A DNA stretch of 64,000 nt, from assembly GCF_025837155.1 (NCBI RefSeq), contig NZ_CP107549.1, forward strand, positions 248,001 through 312,000, written 5' to 3'. Source of the stretch: Pseudomonas sp. Z8(2022). Its GTDB lineage: Bacteria; Pseudomonadota; Gammaproteobacteria; Pseudomonadales; Pseudomonadaceae. Positions 19,289 through 27,928 of this stretch are shown piece by piece. The notes beneath the pieces are model-generated. The model ran no database searches. It had not been told where the DNA came from and saw only the letters and a program-made list of their open reading frames with translations. The translations under genes and the position numbers were made by a program. The first letter of the stretch is position 1; every line of letters starts with the position of its first letter.

Positions 19289-22155
19289 GCACTGGGCTGG
19301 CGGTGGTCGTCGGCCAACTGGTGCAGGGGTTGCGGATGGCCGACGAAATAGCCCTGGGCGTAGTCGATGCCCAGGCGACGCAGGCAGTCCAGACCGGCCT
19401 GCGTCTCGACGAACTCGGCGACGGTGACCAGGCCGAGTTGTGTCGCGATCTGGCGCATCGAACCGACCATGGCCTGGTTGATCGGGTCGTCCTCGATGCC
19501 GCTGATGAAGCTGCCGTCGATCTTGAGGATATCCAGTGGCAGATGACGCAGGTAGGCGTAGGAAGCGAAGCCGCTGCCGAAATCGTCCAGTGCGACCTTC
19601 AGCCCCTTGCCGCGCAGTTCCTCGATCCACTGTGCGGAGACGCCGAGCTCGCCCAGGGCAACCATTTCCGTCACTTCGATGCACAGCTTGCCCGGCGGCA
19701 GGCCATGGCGCCGCAACTCGTCCTGCAGCAGTTGGTGAAAGCTGGAGTCGAGCAGCGAGCAGGCGCTGATGTTGACGTTGACCTGAGCCAGTTGCGCCAG
19801 GTGGCGTGGATTGGCCGCCAGCCAGGTGCACAGGTGCTGAATCACCCAGCGGTCGATGGCGCCGAGAAAGTCGTAGCGCGCCGCCGCGTCGAGAAACTGT
19901 GCCGGGCTGATCCATTCGCCACTCTGCGGGGCGCGGTAACGCAGCAGCACTTCGTAATGCAGGCCGGCGGCGGTACTCTGCAGCGCCTGCACCGGCTGGA
20001 AGAACAGCTCGAAATGGCCGCGTTCAGTGGCCTCGCGCAGGCGGGTGATCCACTGTAGCTGGCGCTGATGTTCGAGCAGGGCGCCGTCGGCCGGGTTGAA
20101 CTGCTGCACGCGGTTGCGTCCCTGATGCTTGGCCAGCTGGCTGGCGCTGCTGGCCCAGTTCAGCGCGGTTTCCCAGTCGCGGACGCCGGAGCTCAGGGCA
20201 AGCATGCCGATACTGACGTGCAGGCGGAACGGTCGCCCCTGCCAGGTGAAGACGAACTGTTCGACGGCCTGTCGCAAATGCTCGGCCTGCTCCAGGGCTG
20301 CGGCGTCGTCGATCTCGCGCAGCAGCACGGCGAATTCGTCGCCACCGACACGTGCCAGCTCGGCATGGCGCGGCATCTGGTGCAGCAGCTGGTTGGCCAG
20401 CTGGCGTAGCAACTGGTCGCCAGCGGAGTGGCCGAACAGGTCGTTGACCTGCTTGAAACGATCCAGTCCCAGCAGCAGCAGATGGCTGAAGCGCCGTCTG
20501 GCGGTACCGCCGAGGGTTTCCGAGAGCAGCCGTTCCAGTTCGCGGCGGTTGAGCAGGCCGGTCAGGGCGTCGTGGGCTGCCAGCTCCTGCAGGCGTTCTT
20601 CCAGGGCGCGCCGCTCGCTGAGGTCGACCACGATGCCTTCGATGACATCCTGGTGCGGACGCAGATGCAGTGACAGATAGACCCAGCGCGAATGTTGCGC
20701 CAGGTCGTACAGCTCACACTCGCAGCTGACCGCGCCGGCCTGCTCGTCAAGCTGCTGCAGCAGCCAGCGCCACTGCGTTTCACCTACCAGGCGCTGCAGG
20801 GACAGATTGTCCAGGTCCTCCGGCAGGTTTTCGCCGCCGAGCAGGCGCGCCAGGCTAGGGTTGGCTTCCAGCAGCCGGCCGTCGCGGCGGCAGCGGAAGA
20901 TGCCCTCACCGCTATGGCGAAACAGCGCCTGATACTGCTCCAGGTTGTCGATGGCCTGCGCCTGGCTGCTCAGCAGCACACGGCGCACGCGTTCCAGCTG
21001 CTTGTCGAGCAGGGCACCGAACAGGAGCATGCTCAGCGCCGGCAGGTAGGCGTACAGCGCGTAGTAGCCGTCGGGCAACGGGATCAGGCCGACGCGGCTC
21101 AGCGGCACCAGCAGCATCAGCACCAGCGCCGCGCTCCAGCACAGCAGGTAGCCGGGCGCATAGGGCCGGCGCTGAGTGATGCCGAGCACCATCAGCAGTA
21201 TCTGATAGAGCCCGGTGGCCAGAATCAGCACATTCAGCGTCTGGTAGGTGTAGGGCTGATCGACCAGCAGGCCACCCACGCTGACTGCCAGGGTGGCGGT
21301 GAACAGGGCATCGCGCAGCCAGCGCAGGCGTCCCAGGCGCAGTCCGAGCGCGCTGGCGATGAACAGCGAGCTGAAGATCATCATGCCCGCAGTGGACAGG
21401 TTGACCAGCAACCTGGGCAGCAGCGGCCACTGTGGCCAGAGCAGCCCGGCCAGGCTGTACAGGCTGGCGTTGTACAGCGCCACGCACAGCGAGGTAAGGC
21501 TGAAGTAGGCCAGTTGCGCTTCGCGCAGCGTGCTGTACTTGATCAGGTAGAACAGCGCCAGGGCGAGCAGGGCGCCGACCAGCAGGCCGCTTTGCAGCCA
21601 GCTGTGGGCAATCAGCTGTTGGCCCTGCTGGGTGCCGACCAGCTGCAGCGGCAGGTTGATCGCCGAATCGCTCTGTACACGCAGCAGCAGGCTGTACGGG
21701 CCGGCGCTGACCTGTGGCAGGTTGAGCAGAAACTGCGGATAGGGTTCGCCGCGCTCGGCAAATGGCCGTTTGGAGCCGCTGTATACCGGGCCCAGTGGCT
21801 GCCCGCCAGCGAACAGCCAGACCTCCAGGTCCTTGAGGAAGACCTGGCCGATGATCAGTTGCAGGCGTTCGGTCGGCGGTGTTTGCAGTTGCACCGCCAG
21901 CCACCAGGCACTGCGCGTGTAGCCAATGCGGGCGGTGCCGCGGATCTGCCGGCCTTCCGTCCCGATGCGCTGCAGTACCTCGGCGGCCGTCAGCTGGCCG
22001 CTGGGATCTTCCAGCAGCAGGCTGTGTTCGATGCTTACCGGCGCGGCCAGGTCGGCCGTGTCCAGCTTCAGCAGCGGCAACGCGCTGCCCGCCCAGGCCG
22101 GCAGGGTGCAGGTCAGGCAGAGCAGCACGAACAGGGAGCGAAGCGTTCGAAGCAT
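19276..22155 (-). CDS. 7TM-DISM sensor with PAS, GGDEF and EAL domains
   Basis: A 959-residue inner-membrane c-di-GMP enzyme. After a signal peptide comes a periplasmic 7TMR-DISM extracellular domain (about 25-175), seven membrane segments (about 180-390), a PAS-like domain (about 400-520), GGDEF (about 525-690, intact RVGGDEFAVLL) and EAL (about 700-950). In the EAL domain the signature is EVL (HYEVLLRY), but the other catalytic positions appear intact (VNVNIS, IEVTEM, LDDFGSG, ILKIDGSF, YAQGYF), so phosphodiesterase activity is plausible. DISM domains often bind carbohydrates or small ligands. Which activity dominates cannot be told from sequence. Confidence 0.92.
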   Translation of the reverse strand: MLRTLRSLFVLLCLTCTLPAWAGSALPLLKLDTADLAAPVSIEHSLLLEDPSGQLTAAEVLQRIGTEGRQIRGTARIGYTRSAWWLAVQLQTPPTERLQLIIGQVFLKDLEVWLFAGGQPLGPVYSGSKRPFAERGEPYPQFLLNLPQVSAGPYSLLLRVQSDSAINLPLQLVGTQQGQQLIAHSWLQSGLLVGALLALALFYLIKYSTLREAQLAYFSLTSLCVALYNASLYSLAGLLWPQWPLLPRLLVNLSTAGMMIFSSLFIASALGLRLGRLRWLRDALFTATLAVSVGGLLVDQPYTYQTLNVLILATGLYQILLMVLGITQRRPYAPGYLLCWSAALVLMLLVPLSRVGLIPLPDGYYALYAYLPALSMLLFGALLDKQLERVRRVLLSSQAQAIDNLEQYQALFRHSGEGIFRCRRDGRLLEANPSLARLLGGENLPEDLDNLSLQRLVGETQWRWLLQQLDEQAGAVSCECELYDLAQHSRWVYLSLHLRPHQDVIEGIVVDLSERRALEERLQELAAHDALTGLLNRRELERLLSETLGGTARRRFSHLLLLGLDRFKQVNDLFGHSAGDQLLRQLANQLLHQMPRHAELARVGGDEFAVLLREIDDAAALEQAEHLRQAVEQFVFTWQGRPFRLHVSIGMLALSSGVRDWETALNWASSASQLAKHQGRNRVQQFNPADGALLEHQRQLQWITRLREATERGHFELFFQPVQALQSTAAGLHYEVLLRYRAPQSGEWISPAQFLDAAARYDFLGAIDRWVIQHLCTWLAANPRHLAQLAQVNVNISACSLLDSSFHQLLQDELRRHGLPPGKLCIEVTEMVALGELGVSAQWIEELRGKGLKVALDDFGSGFASYAYLRHLPLDILKIDGSFISGIEDDPINQAMVGSMRQIATQLGLVTVAEFVETQAGLDCLRRLGIDYAQGYFVGHPQPLHQLADDHRQPSAQDR

Positions 22156-22313
22156 CCTGGGCGCCTCATGGCTACTACGAGGGCGCCTTGGTCCGGTGGA
22201 CGCTATTGGTCTGGGAGCAGTCGGGCGCGCGGGTGAATTCTAGCCGACCAATGGCGCAATGATTGCGCGACGAGTCTCATCCCCCGGGTATCGCCTGATG
22301 CAGAGCGCTCCGA

Positions 22314-23372
22314 TCATGCCGCGCGGGCTTGCTCCCCGGTCACCTTTTGCTGGCGAGTCCAGCGATTGGCACGGGTAAAGGTGCCGAAATCGTTGAAGCG
22401 CACGCCCATCTCGCGCATCACCCGATGGGCGAAAGGCACGGTCAGCTGGCGGATGTAGAAGGGCTCCTTGACCACGAAATGATGGATCGCATGGCTGCTG
22501 CCGAAGTTGAAGCAGAAGGCCTGCAGCGGCCACAGCCACCAGGGGTTGAGCACCTGGGTCTGCTGGATCACGTTGCCCGGCTCGATATCGCCGTAGTAGT
22601 GCATGTTGGAGCTGACGAAGTGCAGGCAGAAGGTGCGCAGCACGTTGGGGCCAACCAGCACCACCACGGCGACGTTCACCATGGCCATCACGCTGAGCGT
22701 AGTGGCCGACCAGGCGATCGGCGCGCCGAGGGTGGCGCTGGCCCAGTCCAGCAGGTGGAAGCCGAGGAACAGGTACCAGGTCGCCCAGTTGAGCAGCCCC
22801 AGCGGCGCATAGACCTTCAGCGTGCGGCTGAGGATCAGCCGGCGATGCGCGGGATTCTTCGCCCGCAGCCAGCGGATGAACGAGCTCATCATGTTGTCGC
22901 CGACCATCAGCAGGCGCGCGATGCCCCAGGGCTCGCCGTTGGTGATGGCGCGCTCCTCCATGTCGGCTTCGCTGCCGGAAACCTTGTGGTGGTTCAGGTG
23001 CAGCTGGCGGCGCACCCACGGATTGATGGTGCTCGGTCGCGCCAGCCAGACCAGCGCCAGCATCAGGTTGTGCGGCAGTGGCTGCTTGCGGAAGTACATC
23101 GAGTGGATCAGGTCGTGCTCCAGCTCGTGGGTTAGCGAGGCGAAGAAGGCATTGAGCAGCAGACAGGCCCACCAGGCCAGGTGGCCGTCGATGTACAGCG
23201 CTGCCGAGCCGAGCATGCCGAGCAGGGCGAAGGCCAGGATACCGGCACCGAGGGCGTCCTGATGCTGCAGGATCGGGTAGCGCTGGCGCAGGGCGTTGCC
23301 GTGGGCCATCACCTGTTCGCGGATACAAGCCGCGCGCTGCTGGTCAGTAAGGCTTGCGGGAGAAGGGGACAT
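22314..23372 (-). CDS. Membrane fatty acid desaturase
   Basis: A 352-residue membrane di-iron desaturase or hydroxylase. The three histidine boxes are present: HELEHD (near residue 86), HLNHH (near 124) and HAIHH (near 287). Hydrophobic segments lie before the first box and between the second and third (around 180-235). It would insert a double bond in acyl chains using oxygen and an electron donor. It is divergent from an AraC-type regulator with a 103-bp gap, so regulation by that protein is likely. Substrate and regiospecificity cannot be assigned. Confidence 0.9.
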   Translation of the reverse strand: MSPSPASLTDQQRAACIREQVMAHGNALRQRYPILQHQDALGAGILAFALLGMLGSAALYIDGHLAWWACLLLNAFFASLTHELEHDLIHSMYFRKQPLPHNLMLALVWLARPSTINPWVRRQLHLNHHKVSGSEADMEERAITNGEPWGIARLLMVGDNMMSSFIRWLRAKNPAHRRLILSRTLKVYAPLGLLNWATWYLFLGFHLLDWASATLGAPIAWSATTLSVMAMVNVAVVVLVGPNVLRTFCLHFVSSNMHYYGDIEPGNVIQQTQVLNPWWLWPLQAFCFNFGSSHAIHHFVVKEPFYIRQLTVPFAHRVMREMGVRFNDFGTFTRANRWTRQQKVTGEQARAA

Positions 23373-23475
23373 GCCGACATCCTCTTGTTATTGGGCTGTG
23401 ACTTCACTGTGCCGTTACGGTCGTCAGAGCGCCCGACCGTGCACGCCAACCTGCCTACCGGATACGCCAATCTGC

Positions 23476-24489
23476 ATGACCGCCGAACCCACTACCCTGG
23501 CCAGCTGGACCCGCGCACTGCGCAAGCAGCTCGATGCCATCGGGCTCGACAGCGCCGCCCTGTGCCGCGAGGCGGGGCTTGACCCGACGCTGCTCGACGA
23601 TCCCAATGCACGCTGTCCGCTGTCGCTGACCACGCGTCTGTGGCAATTGGCGGTGGCCGCCAGCGGCGATCCGGCGCTGGGCCTGAAAACCTCGCAGTTC
23701 GTCAGCCCGACCACCTTTCACGCTCTGGGCTATGCGCTGATCGCCAGCAGCAGCCTGCGCGAGATGTTCGAGCGCATCGTGCGCTATCACCGTGTGGTCA
23801 GCGACGCACTGCAGCTGGAGCTGCGCCAGACAGACAGCGCCTACGAATTTCGCTTTCGTGTACCAGCGGGCAGCCCGGCACCGGCGCCCGAAGCGCTGGA
23901 CGCCTTCGCTGCGATCTACGTGCGTAGCTGCCGCAACCGTCTGAACCGGGATTTCTCGCCGTTGCTGGTGCAGCTGCAGCGTCCGCATCCGGCCGACCCG
24001 GCGCCCTGGCAGGCGGTGTTTCGTGCGCCGTTGCAATTCGATGCCGAGGAGAGCCTGCTGCGTTTTCCCCGCGAGGCATTCGAGCAGCGTTTGGATGACG
24101 GCAACCCGGAGCTGGCCGAACACAACGAGACGGTACTTAGGCGCAACCTGGAGCAATTGCAGGCCGCCAGTTGCAGCGAGCGGGTGCGCCGCTGTCTCGA
24201 GGCGCAGCTGCCCGATGGCGAGCCCTCAGCCGAGCGTATTGCCCAGTCGCTGCATCTGAGCCTGCGCAGTCTGCAACGCCATCTGGCCGAGGAGGGCACC
24301 AGTTACGAGGTGCTGCTCGGTGAGACGCGCCATGCCCTGGCGCTGCGGCATATGCGCGACCCGCGCTGTTCGATCGGTGAAATCGCCTACCTGCTCGGCT
24401 TCAGCGACAGCAGCAGCTTCGGCCGGGCCTTCAAGCGCTGGACCGGGCAGACGCCGAGCCAGTACCGCGATGGAAGCAGCGACGCATGA
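23476..24489 (+). CDS. AraC-family regulator with Arabinose_bd-type sensor domain
   Basis: A 337-residue transcription factor. The N-terminal ~200 residues match the AraC-type effector domain seen in OruR/ArgR-like regulators (SPTTFHALGYALIASSSLREMFERI). The C-terminal 100 residues hold two helix-turn-helix units with IAQSLHLSLRSLQRHLAEEG and IGEIAYLLGFSDSSSFGRAF. The ATG at 23476 gives MTAEPTTLASW. It overlaps the following flavoprotein gene by 4 bp (ATGA) and is divergent from the desaturase gene, so it probably controls both. The effector is unknown; a fatty acid is a reasonable guess from context. Confidence 0.9.
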   Translation: MTAEPTTLASWTRALRKQLDAIGLDSAALCREAGLDPTLLDDPNARCPLSLTTRLWQLAVAASGDPALGLKTSQFVSPTTFHALGYALIASSSLREMFERIVRYHRVVSDALQLELRQTDSAYEFRFRVPAGSPAPAPEALDAFAAIYVRSCRNRLNRDFSPLLVQLQRPHPADPAPWQAVFRAPLQFDAEESLLRFPREAFEQRLDDGNPELAEHNETVLRRNLEQLQAASCSERVRRCLEAQLPDGEPSAERIAQSLHLSLRSLQRHLAEEGTSYEVLLGETRHALALRHMRDPRCSIGEIAYLLGFSDSSSFGRAFKRWTGQTPSQYRDGSSDA

Positions 24490-25562
24490 CCCAGTACGAC
24501 CTGATCCTGGCCGGGGCCGGCCATGCCCATCTGGGTGTGTTGCGCCGCTGGGCGCTGGTGGAGCGACCGCCGGGGCGCATCGCCTTGCTCAGTCTCGGTC
24601 CCGAGGCCTGGTACGCCGGCATGTTGCCGGGGCTGATCAGCGGCCGGTTCAGCCCGGCCGATTGCCGCGTGGAGCTGCAGCCATTGTGCCGCGCGGCCAA
24701 GGTCGATCTGATCGAGGGCGAGATCGCTGCGCTCGATGCCGATGCGCGGATCCTGCAACTCGAAGATGGGCGCCGCCTGCACGGCGAGTGGTTGTCGCTC
24801 AATGTCGGTTCCGGCATGGCCATTCCGCCGCAGCAGGGTGACGCCATGCAGGTGCTGGCCGCCAGACCCATCGACAAGCTGCTCGAAGGCTGGCAGCAGT
24901 GGCAGGCCGAGCCGCGGCGCATGGCCATTCTCGGTGGCGGAGCCGGCGGCGTAGAGCTGGCCCTGGCCCTGGCCGACCAGTTACCGGCGCTGGCGCTGTT
25001 CTGTGGCGGCACCCTGCTCGACGGGCTGGCACCGGGACTGCGCCTGCGCGCGCTGGGTCATCTGCGTCAGCGCGGCGTGCAGGTGCGAGAACATTGTCCG
25101 ATCGGCCGTATCGAGGACGACTGGCTGCTTAGCGGCGATGAACCCGTATGGCGCGGGCGGCGCCTGCTGCTGGCCAGTGGTGCGCGACCCTGGCCGTGGC
25201 TGACGGCCAGCCAGCTGGCCAGCGATGCAGGCGGATTCATCGCTATTCGTCCGACCCTGCAGAGCGAGTCCCATGCGCAGGTCTTCGCCGTTGGCGACAG
25301 TGCCAGCCTTGACGGCATGCGCCGTAGCGGCCGCTTCGCGGTGCGTCAGGCGCCGGTCCTCGGCGCCAACCTCCAGGCTGCACTGACGGGGCGGCCGCTA
25401 CGCCAGTACCGGGCGCAATGGCAGAACGTTGCCCTGCTGGCCACCGGTGATGGTGGGGCTCTGCTCGGCTGGCACGACTGGAGTGGCGGCGGGCGCCTTT
25501 ACGGGCACTGCAAGGACTGGTTGGACCAGCGTTTCGTAAAACGCCATCGCATGGTCGGGTAG
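24486..25562 (+). CDS. FAD-dependent oxidoreductase of the SelD-associated family
   Basis: A 358-residue pyridine-nucleotide-disulfide-type flavoprotein. It resembles the domain found fused to the N-terminus of SelD in some bacteria, although no selD gene is present here. The N-terminal nucleotide fold is LILAGAGHAHLGVLRRW, the second GGGAGGVELALALA near residue 146, and the FAD site VFAVGDSAS near residue 265. No CxxC redox disulfide is visible, so it is not a typical disulfide reductase. It is translationally coupled to the AraC regulator. In this context it might pass electrons to the neighbouring desaturase; that is inference. Confidence 0.82.
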   Translation: MTQYDLILAGAGHAHLGVLRRWALVERPPGRIALLSLGPEAWYAGMLPGLISGRFSPADCRVELQPLCRAAKVDLIEGEIAALDADARILQLEDGRRLHGEWLSLNVGSGMAIPPQQGDAMQVLAARPIDKLLEGWQQWQAEPRRMAILGGGAGGVELALALADQLPALALFCGGTLLDGLAPGLRLRALGHLRQRGVQVREHCPIGRIEDDWLLSGDEPVWRGRRLLLASGARPWPWLTASQLASDAGGFIAIRPTLQSESHAQVFAVGDSASLDGMRRSGRFAVRQAPVLGANLQAALTGRPLRQYRAQWQNVALLATGDGGALLGWHDWSGGGRLYGHCKDWLDQRFVKRHRMVG

Positions 25563-25940
25563 CAGGCGCGGACAGCCGGGGCAGGGAATCGAAAATTGGG
25601 TGATTTTTCACCAAGACCACTCATGTCGCCCGGTTAGGCGTCGATACAGTCAATGGGCTTCTACCAAAGGTTGGATTGAGAATCCGTGCGATCAGCAACC
25701 GGGGAACTGACCGTCTAAATTCATGGCAGTGTGCTACCAAAGTTTCATGGTGCCGGCGCTTCCAAACTGCTCGAATCCCGGTCATGGTGCCCGGTCTGCA
25801 TACGGCTGTTTCTCGTCGGGCCTTTCGTACGCGTAGCCTGCCGTACAGGTTGCGCGGGATATTCCAGGAGAGAATCCGTCGTGACCCCGTCCGCCTACAG
25901 CGCCTCGTCGCGCACCAGAACAAGAACTCTGAGGTCGGTC
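25563..25940. other. Intergenic region before the chemotaxis gene
   Basis: This 378-bp gap has lower GC than its neighbours and no gene supported by codon use. CTACCAAAG occurs twice (25657-25665 and 25735-25743), and AGAATCCGT twice (25679-25687 and 25872-25880). They may be regulatory direct repeats, but no promoter hexamers stand out. Confidence 0.4.
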
Positions 25941-27512
25941 ATGCAAGCTGCCTTTGTCCGTTCACCCGTTGCCTGTCTTCTTCATGCTCTCGGCCTGGCC
26001 GCGCTGATGCTGGTCTACCAGCAGGTGCAGCTGCCGGCCTATGTCAGCGTGCCGTCCTTTCTGTTGCTGGCGCTGTGGCCCTGGCTCGGGCCCTGGCAGC
26101 GCCGTGACGATGCTGCGCCTGTCGCACGGCAAGGTGCGGTTAGCGATTTCACCGAACTCAGCCGCGGCCTGTCGCGGCATACCTGTCACAACGCGCTGTC
26201 CGCTGCCAGGGTGGCTCATGCCGTCAAGCACCTGGCCGGGCGCCTGCAGTCGCAACTGGCTGCGGTGCAGCAGGTCAGCCAGGCGGCCGAGGCCATCACC
26301 CATACCGAGCAGGACAGCGCTGCGCGTGCCGAACACACGCTGGCTGCTGCGCGGCACGTGCGTGAAGCCAGCGCCAACGGCCAGGCCGAACTCAACCAGG
26401 CCATCGCGCGCATGCAGCAGCTCAGTGCGCAGACCCTGGCCAGCCGCGAGCTGATCGATGGCCTGGGCAGCCGCACCGAACAGATCGAGCAGGTCACTCA
26501 GGTGATCCAGTCCATCGCCAGCCAGACCAACCTGCTGGCGCTCAACGCCGCCATCGAGGCCGCCCGGGCCGGCGAGATGGGCCGCGGTTTCGCCGTGGTT
26601 GCCGACGAGGTGCGCAACCTCGCCGCGCGTACCGCCAGCGCCACCGAGGAAGTCAGCCAGATGATCGCCGACATCCGCCAGCAGAGCACGGCGGTGGTCG
26701 CTCACATCCAGCGTCAGAGCGTCGAGCTGGAGCAGGCTGCGCAGCAGATCGAGAGCGCTGGCAGCCATCTGCACGGCATTGCCGACCAGGCCGAGGAGGT
26801 CGAGCAGCAGGTGGCGCAGATCAGCGCCGGTACCGCCGACAATCACCAGCGTCTGGCCAGTCTGTCGGCAGCTGCGCTGCAGTTGCAGGACGACGTACAG
26901 GGCAGCGAGGGGCAGACGCGGCAACTGGCTGATGCGGCCGAACAACTGGTCGGTCAGGCCGAGACGGTCAGCGAGCAGCTCGCCGAGGTGGGGCTGGATG
27001 ACTATCACCAGCGTGCCTATGACCTGGCCCGTGAAGGCGCAGCCGCCATCGCCGCGCAGTTCGAGCAGGATCTGCAGAGTGGCCGCATCAGCCTCGACGA
27101 TCTGTTCGACCGCAATTACCAGCCGATCGCCGGCACCCAGCCACAGAAGTACCGCACGCGCTTCGACCAGTACGCCGATCAGGTGCTGCCGGCCTTGCAG
27201 GAACCGCTGCTCAAGCGCCACGAGGGTCTGGTCTTCGCCATTGCCACCACCCCGGAAGGCTACGTGCCGACTCACAACGCCGCGTTCAACCATCCGCCCA
27301 GCGGCGACCCGGCGGTGGATGCCGCCCGTAGTCGCGGCAAGCGCCTGTTCAACGACCGTACCGGCTTACGGTGTGGCAGCCACACGCAGGGGCTGTTGCT
27401 GCAGACCTACATGCGCGATACCGGCGAGCTGATGCACGATCTGTCGGTGCCGATCATGGTACGCGGGCGGCACTGGGGGGGTATGCGTCTGGGTTATCGC
27501 CCGGAGCCGTGA
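25941..27512 (+). CDS. Methyl-accepting chemotaxis protein with C-terminal sensor-like domain
   Basis: A 523-residue chemoreceptor with an unusual layout. Two short membrane segments (about 8-50) are joined by almost no periplasmic loop. A cytoplasmic coiled coil and signalling tip follow, with the highly conserved hairpin [20 protein letters not shown] and [13 protein letters not shown] near residues 190-225. After the signalling domain comes a ~160-residue C-terminal domain with [29 protein letters not shown] and [14 protein letters not shown], seen in a subset of receptors. The ligand is therefore probably sensed in the cytoplasm. GAGG lies at 25931-25934 upstream of the ATG. It is unlinked to other che genes. 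Confidence 0.9.
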   Translation: MQAAFVRSPVACLLHALGLAALMLVYQQVQLPAYVSVPSFLLLALWPWLGPWQRRDDAAPVARQGAVSDFTELSRGLSRHTCHNALSAARVAHAVKHLAGRLQSQLAAVQQVSQAAEAITHTEQDSAARAEHTLAAARHVREASANGQAELNQAIARMQQLSAQTLASRELIDGLGSRTEQIEQVTQVIQSIASQTNLLALNAAIEAARAGEMGRGFAVVADEVRNLAARTASATEEVSQMIADIRQQSTAVVAHIQRQSVELEQAAQQIESAGSHLHGIADQAEEVEQQVAQISAGTADNHQRLASLSAAALQLQDDVQGSEGQTRQLADAAEQLVGQAETVSEQLAEVGLDDYHQRAYDLAREGAAAIAAQFEQDLQSGRISLDDLFDRNYQPIAGTQPQKYRTRFDQYADQVLPALQEPLLKRHEGLVFAIATTPEGYVPTHNAAFNHPPSGDPAVDAARSRGKRLFNDRTGLRCGSHTQGLLLQTYMRDTGELMHDLSVPIMVRGRHWGGMRLGYRPEP

Positions 27513-27645
27513 GGGCGATACAGGTTCTGCCCGCCGCGTCATGGGCGGGTGAGCGTGAGGGGTTCGATTGTTTAGTCAGCGCATAACCAAGCGTATGAAA
27601 AACCCGATTTAACGCACGTCAAACCCTGTGCGAGGCTGCCAAACC

Positions 27646-27807
27646 ATGATCTCCCCGGCCAGCCACGTCCATGTTCCGCTCTACCGCGTCCCGACGCGGA
27701 AGCGACCGTTGGAGCGGCTCAACCCGCTGTTGACGATCATCCTCGCCTTCTGGGCGCTGTGGCATTGCCGCCACGCGCGCCCGCCGGACGCCGTCCCCAC
27801 CCGCTGA
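27646..27807 (+). CDS. Small membrane protein, 53 residues, unannotated type
   Basis: A 53-codon frame in the gap between the chemoreceptor and the glutamine synthetase-like gene. Nearly every third position is G or C (about 90%), as in real genes of this genome. The peptide starts MISPASHVHVPLYRVPTRKR, then has a hydrophobic stretch LLTIILAFWALWHC (about residues 28-41) and a basic, Pro-rich tail. This predicts a single-pass membrane microprotein with both flanks positive. GAGG lies 10 nt before the ATG. It is on the same strand as, and 121 bp upstream of, the puuA-like gene. No function is recognised. Confidence 0.6.
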   Translation: MISPASHVHVPLYRVPTRKRPLERLNPLLTIILAFWALWHCRHARPPDAVPTR

Positions 27808-27928
27808 ATACCGATGGCTGCGCCATGCCCGCAGCTGCTGCTACCACTTTGTCTGCCTGTGCAACCTGTTCAAGAATCGAACGGGCCGTGCGGACACCGA
27901 GCGCCCGACTGGCGCAAGCGAGTGCAAT

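Noticed and set aside
20692..22236. A 514-codon Gln/Ala-rich frame opposite the GGDEF/EAL gene
   Set aside because: Composition is that of reversed coding sequence, and the GGDEF/EAL gene on the other strand is certain.
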